Shown piece after piece: positions 56,124 through 64,000 of a stretch of 64,000 nt of DNA. A program made the translations under genes and the position numbers. The stretch is from Mauremys mutica (taxonomy: Eukaryota > Chordata > Testudines > Geoemydidae). The notes under the pieces were generated by a model. That model did no database searches and had not been told where the DNA came from. It saw nothing but the letters and a program-made list of their open reading frames with translations. The first letter of the stretch is position 1, and each line of letters begins with the position of its first letter. The stretch covers positions 61,210,948-61,274,947 of the forward strand of contig NC_059082.1 in NCBI RefSeq assembly GCF_020497125.1. Reading direction: 5' to 3'.

Positions 56124-58519
56124 ATAGGAGCCTTGTCTTATAACAGGCTTAATCAAAAGTGATACAAGCTACAAAACTGAAATCTTGGAAGAATGTTGCT
56201 GTTTTCATAATGTAATAAAAATACTGTGATGATAAATAAATATTAATAAAAAGTGTGTAATAATCATGTCATAAAAACAAATTTTGTATTTCCAAGATCA
56301 CTGTTTTTATAATTTATGCTGAGTTAAGGGAGAAAATCCCTGGAAATATTCATTTTTAGGAGGGGGTTCATGAGACTTGACATTTTAGTGAAAGGGGTTC
56401 GCATGTTGTTAAAGTCTGGGAACCGCTGGTGCAGATACCACCTACACTGACAGGAGGAGTTCTCCCATTGGCATACGTAATCCACCTCCCCGAGAGGCAG
56501 TAGGTAGTTCGATGTAAGAACTCAAGACGTAGCACTGTCTGCTCCAGGGGTTAGGTTGGCATAGCTACATCTCTCAGGGGTGTGGATTTTTCATACCCCT
56601 GAGAGACATAGCTAGGCCGATAGAAGTTCCCAAGGTAGACCAGCTCCTTATGAACAGTTTCTCTTTCACACCCAAAACACAGTAGCATCTGCATCCAGTC
56701 CATACAGTTTCAAAGGGATTATCATTTGAACACTCAACTGGGTATATTCCAATGTCTCCATGTGCAGTAATATCAGAGCATGAAGAAGAGACCTGGGCTC
56801 TCTGTAAATGTTTTTAGCTGGGGCACACCACTAGCTGGACAGAAGGCAATAGTGCGCGTGAAAGTGGTCCCTGAGAGGATACAGTACTGAATGCTTGTGC
56901 ACGGGCACAAACAGGCCTGCTTAGCTATTCTGTATAAAGCCTGGTATCCTGTGGCATGAGATTAGATTTAAAGGGACACTGTCAACACCACATTTGTGAA
57001 GGTGACTCATTTTTTAAAACCCCAGTTTCTGATAGATGATATGTCCTGAATTTACTTCCTTTTAAAAATCTTTTTTCAAGGGTTTTCTTGTTCCTCTGTT
57101 GATGTTCACAAGTGTGTTTTCAACAAGGGAGAAAATGACTAGTATTGATGAAACTGACTCTAAACAAAGACTTTTCTCTGTTCTCTGCTCCCCACTCCCA
57201 TCCCCGAAGAGGGATCACTTAGGAGACTCTGCTCTCTCACTCTCCTCTCCTGGAGAAACTGCTCTGTCCCTAAATGTGGTGTCAATCCCTCAGAAGACTC
57301 CTATCCCATTCAACACATGCAAAATGTCTACTCCCCCAAGGCAACCAGACAAGCAGGTTTCTCCAGCCTTCAACTATATTCTGACATGCCAGATGCACAT
57401 TCAAAGCTTTGTTGCATTCAAAGTCCTCATCCTTTGAGAGCACTGAGCTCCTATTCCCAAACCACAGCAAAGTTAAGTACTTACAAAACAAAAATTGTGA
57501 AATAGCTTGTCCAAAAGTTTCCCCTTTAGTAATATACTAGTTTGCATATGAGTAAACTTTCCAAGACTCCTGCAGATGCGTCAATTAACACTAAAGTCCA
57601 GGGCGGTTGCGCTGAGCTTTTGCCAGGCTAATGCTTTTACAAAACATACAGAGCACTATGACACAGAAGTCATGCTCTCATGTCTAATTAAACAAGCATT
57701 GGGAAAAGAGACCATTTGCATTTAGCCCATTTGTTATAATCATGCAGTATGTTAACAAAGACTTTGGCACTGCCGGACTATGCCCCAGGTGCATTTGAAA
57801 CCTAATTCTAAAGTAGGCAGATACCTTACGTGCAAGGCAAACTCTTAGAAAATCTTTGCTTACGAATGCAGCTAACCTTGTTTTAGCTAAAACCTTCCAT
57901 GGAGATTTTGAATGTAGCAGAACAAAGCAGCCACTACATAGCAAGGAGCTGTCTACAGGAAGGTTGAATCAGGCATAAACACAATCTACAAGGTGCATTC
58001 ATAAATTAGGGGGCATTTTTTCAGGTCAGTATATTCAATTGATAATGTAAACACACAAGATACCATTTCAGCAATATAAGATTTAAGAAGCAGAATGGAA
58101 GAGAGATGTGTATCAGGCAGCATGCGTATTATTTCAATGGTTTATAGAGGGTACAGAACATTATGCAATAATATCCTGTAGACACACCTATTAAAAATAA
58201 AAAAGGCAAGACTCTCTCTTCTGGGTAATATGATATCCACCACTGCTGCTGCAGTTTCTTGATTCCACTGGCTTAGCAGAAGGGAATCAATCAGGAACCT
58301 TGCAATGATGCTTTTAAACAAACAGAAAAAAGTGAGCTAGGTGCAGGCTGCCACAGGTAAATTGGTACGGGGGCTCGTCCTCCAGGCTCAAATCTAAAAC
58401 CACATTATGAAGAGGACAGTGTGTCCCTCTACCCTGAAGACCCTCTCCAAGTGATCTAGATATCTAAATTATCATATTTCATGCAGATTTGCTCAGTTTG
58501 CTTGAATCTTAAAACTAAG

Positions 58520-58850
58520 GTCTTGTTTACACACAAAAGTTGTTCAGATTTAATTAAATTGGTTTAGAAACTGATTACGGCCTTGTTTACACAGATTGAG
58601 AAATTAATTAACTAGATCAGTATATAAACTGCTTTAAATTGGTACAAGCCCCTAGTGTGGGCACACTACTTTCAAATTCAGTGGTTTGTTTTGATTTAAC
58701 TTCATATTTTTGTTTGTTTTACAGGATTAAACTAAACCTTAACATGAAATAAGAACATCTACATACTAACTTGCAATGGTTAACTGAATCATCTATAACT
58801 ATACCGTTCATTAAAACTAATACAAGTTTGTGTGTAGACTAGGCCATACC
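58520..58850. mobile_element. Short DNA element(s) of the 'GTTTACAC' group, AT-rich
   Basis: 'aaggtcttgtttacacac' (about 58518) and 'ggccttgtttacacagat' (about 58580) look like two left ends in tandem. The right end reads 'gtgtgtagactaggccat' near 58832. Boundaries are approximate. Confidence 0.45.
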
Positions 58851-60808
58851 AATTTATTATGCTGTCCCACTTTATTCCCCACTCAATCTTTCCTCCACTC
58901 CCGACCCGAGTTATAGCTCACCGTCCTATGTACATCAGGACAGTCAAGTAAGCCTGTGAAAGACACTTCCCTTCAGGACCTGCACTCCCTGGGATCAGAC
59001 TCTGCCTTGTGACTAAGCACCCTTGACTCAGTGAAGCCAATGGGAGTGGAGGAAGACACCCAGCCCTGCTTACAAGGCACTTGCCCCAGCAAGATCGGCC
59101 TGCTGGTTTCTGCAGCAATATGGCCATGTTACAGCCTGGCATTTCCCAGCTAGAAGGCCGCCAGTTGCACCGGAACAGGGGCTGGGCTGGGAATAGACCC
59201 CAGACTCTCCAGAGCCCAGCCCCTTGTTTTAACTGCTCTCCTCCCACAGCTAGGAACAGAACCCAGGGGTCCCAGTACCAGACCCCAGCTCCAGAGTTGC
59301 CAACTCTCAGACTATTACATTTTTCGTGGTTCTGGGCATCTACGCTGCACTCAGGTCCAGCCAGCAGAAAGCAGGAGCTTTCCTCACGGTCCCCCCTTCC
59401 CCTTGCTTAAAATGGCTACTATGTCCCATTGCTCCCAGTGGAACAGAAGCCATATATTGCCCTCAGCCAAGGCGACTGCCACTTCTCCACAGCCTTTTCA
59501 GGTAGAAGTGAGGCTGCTCCTAGTAAAGATGGCTGCCATCTCTTATTGTTCCCAGTGGGAACGAGGTCCACTGCCCTCAGTTAAACCTGTCCCCGTAGGA
59601 AGCCCAGGCAGAACATGAGGAAAGTGGAGGGGAACAGTGGAGAGGAGGGAGAGACCATGTGGCTCAAGGAAACATGGGAGGGAGAAGGGAGTTCACAATG
59701 GGGAAAGAACTGGGGAGTGGGAAGGGAGGAAGAATGGAGGGGCAGGGACATTGAATGAGGGCAAGGGAAGGAAAGGGTGCCAGGATGCTACTAGGCAGGC
59801 CACAGCAGGAAGGTGCGGGGAAGGGGAGGTGCAGTTTCATATGTGTAAAGAAGAATGAATTTTCCTCATGTAATTAACACGCACATGTTAGGAGCGAGGG
59901 GGGCTTTCACTTAGAGGTTAAAAGACAAATAAGAGACAGAAAAAGCCACACACCTTACAACTAGATAACGCTCCTGGGTAATAACAAGTGTTTCTAAAGA
60001 TTTAGCCTGTGTACAAGTTACCTTGACGCATGTGGATCCGCATGTGTAATCAATGTCCCCTAATCAATCTTCCATAATCAATGTTTTATGGCCCATGACA
60101 AAGAATGTTTATGCCCCCCACATCCATTCATTATTAGCCATTATTGTGCTTGTTCTTGAAGCATAGAGGCAATAAGTAATACTTTTTATGCCATCTTTAC
60201 TGATAGACTTCAGTCACAATGAGTTTATCTACCTCCCAACTGGTCTACGGATGGAAAGGGATTAAGCTGAACAACCTGAATTTGCTATTACTTGCGCCTT
60301 CACTGCAACTGTTCTGTAGGCAGAGCAGCGCATGAGTTCTGGTTCCTATCCTGTTCTGTTACAAATTTCAGGCCCCATTTCTGCAACTGCATGCATGTGG
60401 GCAGAGCATCGACTTCAAATAATAAAGACGCATGCAGTTCCTGGATTTATTTCATTTCTACTGACAAAGCCTATCCCAGACTCTAAAGGTGGCATTTTTC
60501 AAAAGTGCCTAAGTGATTTAGGACATGAGGAAATGTACCCACATAACTATGCCAGTATAACTACAAAGCTGTAGCTATATCGGGATGACTCCACATGTGG
60601 ACTCTCTTATTCTGGAATTAGCGAATCTTTTTTTCAGTTTATCTTATATTGCTTCCAACATCCCATTTTTGAAGATGAACTGAGGTGCTTTTAAAAAATG
60701 TACCTTAGGCGCTCCCTCTTTCCACCACAGAAAATAAAATACAACTACAAATACACATTTAAACAGGATTGAGCTTTTTCTATAGCAACTGCAAGTGTCA
60801 ATTACCTA

Positions 60809-61148
60809 CAGTAGAACCTCAGAGTTACAAACACCATAGTTAGGAACTGACCAGTCAACCACATTTGGATCCAGAAGTACACAGTCAGGCAGCAGAGACG
60901 AAAAAAGGGATAGTTTTTAAAAAAAAGATTTGTCAAGGTAAGGAAACTGTTTCTGTGATTGTTTCATTTAAATTAAGATGGTTAAAAGCGGCATTTTTCC
61001 TCTGCATAGCAAAGTTTCAAAGCTGTATTAAGTCAATGTTCAGCTGTAAACTTTCGAAAGAACCATAATGTTATGTTCAGAGTTACGAACATTTCAGAGA
61101 TATGAACAACTCCATTCCTGAGGTGTTTGTAACTCTGAGATTCTACTG
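60809..61148. mobile_element. TA-flanked mariner/pogo-type MITE, 340 bp
   Basis: Termini CAGTAGAACCTCAGAGTTAC and, reversed, CAGTAGAATCTCAGAGTTAC, continuing to AAACACC on both sides. TA flanks lie at 60807-60808 and 61149-61150. Second inner copies 'gttatgttcagagttacgaa' exist near the right end. Non-coding. Confidence 0.85.
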
Positions 61149-61340
61149 TACTTAAATATCTTGCCAGCTACTTACCTGATTGAGATGCTTACCAAAAGCT
61201 TGAAAAGTTAGGATGAATGTGGTATTTAGATACTAAAAATGAAACATTCTGTTGTGAAGTTAAATTAAGCCATACGGGTGTGAACAGTACTGTATACATA
61301 TTCTGTGAAAATTGCAGAGATTCCTTTCTTGCTTTTCATG

Positions 61341-61500
61341 GGGGGATAGCTCAGTGGTTTGAGCACTGGCCCGCTAAACCCAGGGTTGTGAGTTCAATCC
61401 TTGAGGGGGCCATTTGGGGATTGGTCCTGCTTTGAGCAGGGGGTTGGACTAGATGATCTCCTAAGGTCCTTTCCAACCCTAATAATCTATGATTCTATGA
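61341..61500 (+). mobile_element. tRNA-derived SINE (Cry-type) with CR1-like tail
   Basis: The head begins GGGGGATAGCTCAGTGGTTT, with an A box (TAGCTCAGTGG, 61347-61357) and a B box (GTTCAATCC, 61392-61400) as in tRNA genes. The tail 'ggactagatgatctcctaag', 'tccaaccctaat' and 'tctatgattctatga' matches CR1 3' ends, implying mobilisation by CR1. It is young-looking and nearly undamaged. It resembles the tortoise pol III SINE of cryptodiran turtles. Confidence 0.85.
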
Positions 61501-62966
61501 ACTCACAAGGATAGCTCTATCAAGAAATAGTTCCATGGAACCTATCTTGACAGCATTATAGACACAAATAAATAACTAAATAAATAAGTTGCATAACAGA
61601 GGTGGCTTTATTAAAAATAATTGTACATTTGGAGGATATTTTGGAAGAGTCTCTTAAGACAGGAAGTTGCGTAATAAGTATGTAAAACAAACCTGAGGTA
61701 CTGTATTTCAAATTTGCTTTACAGACTCAGAAGCAACAGAGTCCAGAAAGCAAGTTAAGCAATTAAGAAATATTTTCATCACACCATATTTGTTCGATAA
61801 CCTTTAGAAACTGCTAATCAAAATTAATTGAGGTTGAAAGATGTGGTCCTTTGCAGTACATAGACCACAAAGTGTTTTGGAGCTTTTTTATCTACTGAAT
61901 CATTTACATAACTGTTGCAGCACCTAGCAAGAATACATTTTAACGAATAATTCATTCAAAAAACTGAAAATTCCATTTGCAAACCTGGCTTGAACTTAAC
62001 CTTTGAAAAGCTTCCAATAAACTAGGAGTTGTACAAGCTTTAGTTTGTTATAAATTATAACAAGCATAATCAGCTGGCTCAGCACCTTCTGCCCCATCAT
62101 TCAAGGTCCAAAACAAAGCTAACAGTGGTCCAGACTCTACTTTTTTTCAACTACCGCTCAATCAATAAACCAAAATATCCAAAGGAGGGGCCCCTACATT
62201 AGCCCATATCGTCAAGTCAGGCCAGGTCAAAGGTATTTAATGGTGACCTGTAAAGGTGGGGCGGAGGTAATATGTTTGTGCTTCTGTTTGCTTCTGTATG
62301 ATGAGTAAGAAGAGATGGAAAAGTTGGTGGAGGGCAGCTTCTGCTTGTTTCTTTTGCATCTGTCCTGGAAGACTGGCCAACTAGTGAAATGACACCATTA
62401 CTTGAGTTAAGAGTGAAAGCTGAACTACTGAGAGAGGAAAAATATATACATATCTTTTAACCAGGCTGTTTAAATCTGTACTTTTTGTTAACATCTATTC
62501 AACTTCAATGACTAAAATACACTTTGGACAAAGGAAGACTCTGTCAAAGATCCAACCAAGTTCAGCTACAGTGTGGGAGCACACAATACATACATTATTG
62601 CATACCCAGGCAGTCCTCTAGGAATGACCAGACATTTCACTCCTGATATTTCTAAATGTAAAGAAGCGGTTGGGCGGGGATTAAAATGTTCTCAGAGTTT
62701 CTATATATCTTGGTGGAAAAGAGACTCAAGTCCAATAATTTTTTTAATCCTTTGCAGGGCATCTCTAATTAATTACTTCTATATGGAACTCCTAGTTAGT
62801 GGCTTCATTACATATTATCATGTAGGCAAGTTAGCATAAAACAAAGAGCCAGTTCTATCATCAAGTTCTGAACAATGCTAAATCAGCAGAAATTGAGGAT
62901 TCACAAGCACAACTGTTAAAAACTAGAGCATGGCAGACTAATCTCTAAAGGCTATGGATATGCACT

Positions 62967-63575
62967 TAACATCCTCTCGTTTAACATTGTTTCGATCTTA
63001 CATCCCTGCTCAATTACATGCTCCATTTAAAGTTGTGCAATGCTTTGCTATAACACTGTTTGGCTGCCTGCTTTGTCCACAGCTGGCAGCCCCCCTATCA
63101 GCTCCCCTACGTCCCCCACACAGCACAGGAGGCAGGAGAGGGAGGGGCAAAGAGCGAGGATGCGGCATGCGGAGTAAATGGGGGGGAAGAAAAGGCAGGT
63201 TTAGGGTAGGGGCTTGGAGGAAGGGGGGGGGGCGTGGGCAGGCTGAGGGTTGAGCCCCCCGCCCCTGGTGCTTGCAGAGTAAGGGAAGCTGCCGCTGTTG
63301 CTGCGCAACGTGCTTCTCCTAGCCTACCGCACCTTCAGACTCCTTACCTGCTTCATTGTCTCCAGTGCCAGTGGGCTGTGCCTGTGTGGGGCAAGGCACC
63401 TCCCAACTATAGTACTAGACTGGACTGTATGGCAAAAAAAAATTTCCCTGGAACCTAACCCCCTCCATTTACATTCATTCTTATGGGGAAATTGGATTCG
63501 CTTAACATCACTTCACTTCAAGTTGCATTTTTCAGGAACATAACTACAACGTTCAGTGAGGAGTTACTGGAGCTC
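62967..63575. mobile_element. pogo/Tigger-like DNA element, degraded, with GC-rich centre
   Basis: The right end 'acgttcagtgaggagttact' is, reversed, AGTAACTCCTCACTGAACGT. The left end 'ctctcgtttaacattgtt' is a decayed copy of the same terminus. 'tatggggaaattggattcgc' and 'gcatttttcaggaacataac' are familiar text of this element in turtles. The middle (63060-63300) is GC-rich. Non-coding. Confidence 0.6.
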
Positions 63576-64000
63576 CCACTTTTGCAGTACACAAACAAGC
63601 ATACGGTACAAACCAAGACTCCAACTCAAAACATGTGGACAGATTCCTATGCCCATATAAAACCATAAGGAAGTCAACAGGGCTCCACAAGGAGTGCAGG
63701 GGGCTGTCCAAATGGTTTCAGCTGCAGGCCTGGGACCCAGTATCAGTTCATATTTTCCTCTCTCTCCAGCCCTCTCAATTACTACTGCTAACACACACAC
63801 ACTGAACATTGCAGAAGTCTTACACTCAAGGCTCCCAGACATGAAAGTCGGGCAATACGATTGAGAACAGAGCTGGATTGATGGTTTCTCTCACACCACT
63901 CCATCAACGCTCCAAAATACAGTTTTATTAAGTTACCAAGTACCAAACTTCCCAAACCACTTGAAATTCTGGGTCCGTCCAATTACATTTACCACCAGTG

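Larger units (their letters stand above)
53619..56428. mobile_element. hAT-type element, 2.8 kb, carrying three later insertions
   Basis: Termini CAGTGGTTCCCAAACTGGGG and, reversed, CAGCGGTTCCCAGACTTTAA. The flanks are GTGTAGAT (53611-53618) and GTGCAGAT (56429-56436), 7 of 8 identical. Its own sequence is short; most of the length comes from the insertions at 53797-54567, 54666-55762 and 55942-56123. No transposase is left. Confidence 0.8.
53578..56646. mobile_element. Older short DNA element split by a hAT insertion
   Basis: The pieces 53578-53618 and 56437-56646 join, once the hAT and one duplication copy are removed, into an element of the 'GTCTACAC' group ('cttcagtgtagat' runs into 'accacctacactgacagg'). 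The right piece holds the palindrome 'catctctcaggggtgtg' / 'catacccctgagagacat', which recurs in the relatives near 8.2 and 43.4 kb. Confidence 0.6.
39834..64000. other. CARHSP1 5' intron and/or upstream DNA; no coding exon recognised
   Basis: The first coding exon of CARHSP1 has a splice acceptor, so an untranslated exon and promoter must lie at higher coordinates, in this stretch or beyond it. I could not locate either. The GC-rich patches here (53.9-54.3, 56.0-56.1 and 63.05-63.3 kb) all fall inside transposons and are not convincing promoter CpG islands. The transposons are listed separately; the remainder is AT-rich and unassigned. Confidence 0.6.

Noticed and set aside
61341..61412. A tRNA gene with A and B boxes
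   Set aside because: It lacks a proper acceptor stem pairing at its 3' side and runs directly into a CR1-like tail, so it is a tRNA-derived SINE.

Overview
The window is vertebrate nuclear DNA, most likely from a turtle. Coding sequence is sparse, split into short exons with GT/AG splice sites and set in kilobases of AT-rich intron. Transposon remnants are abundant: CR1-type LINE pieces, CORE-SINE/MIR-like pieces, many hAT-type elements with 8-bp target duplications, a DIRS-like tyrosine-recombinase retrotransposon and solo LTRs. A tRNA-derived SINE with a CR1-like tail (61341-61500) resembles the Cry SINEs I know from cryptodiran turtles. The species assignment is inference from repeat content only.

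Two protein-coding genes are supported, tail to tail as in the human 16p13 neighbourhood. PMM2 (phosphomannomutase 2) is on the + strand. Coding exons 2-8 lie between 1211 and 13435, each with exactly the exon length I recall for human PMM2 except the last, which is one codon longer. Exon 1, which encodes the catalytic DxD motif, lies upstream of the window. CARHSP1 (calcium-regulated heat-stable protein 1, a cold-shock-domain RNA-binding protein) is on the - strand. It has three coding exons (39813-39641, 36073-35951, 22089-21927) that encode a complete 152-residue protein, a probable 1.5-kb 3' UTR ending near 20400, and an untranslated first exon that I could not find, presumably above 39.8 kb.

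Layout: 1-13435 PMM2 exons and introns; 13436-about 14010 PMM2 3' UTR; about 14010-20395 intergenic; 20396-39833 CARHSP1; 39834-64000 no recognisable coding exon, being CARHSP1 5' intron or upstream DNA with heavy transposon load.

No undescribed gene system was found. The most interesting structure is in nested transposons. A hAT element at 44977-49483, with a perfect 8-bp target duplication, was split by a DIRS-like retrotransposon. A second hAT element at 53619-56428 sits inside an older short element and itself carries three later insertions, one of which contains a 70-bp minisatellite. An 844-bp element at 41033-41876 has 33-bp perfect terminal inverted repeats and clustered CAGCGCTG palindromes. 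Several short MITEs have terminal repeats and target duplications that can be read directly.
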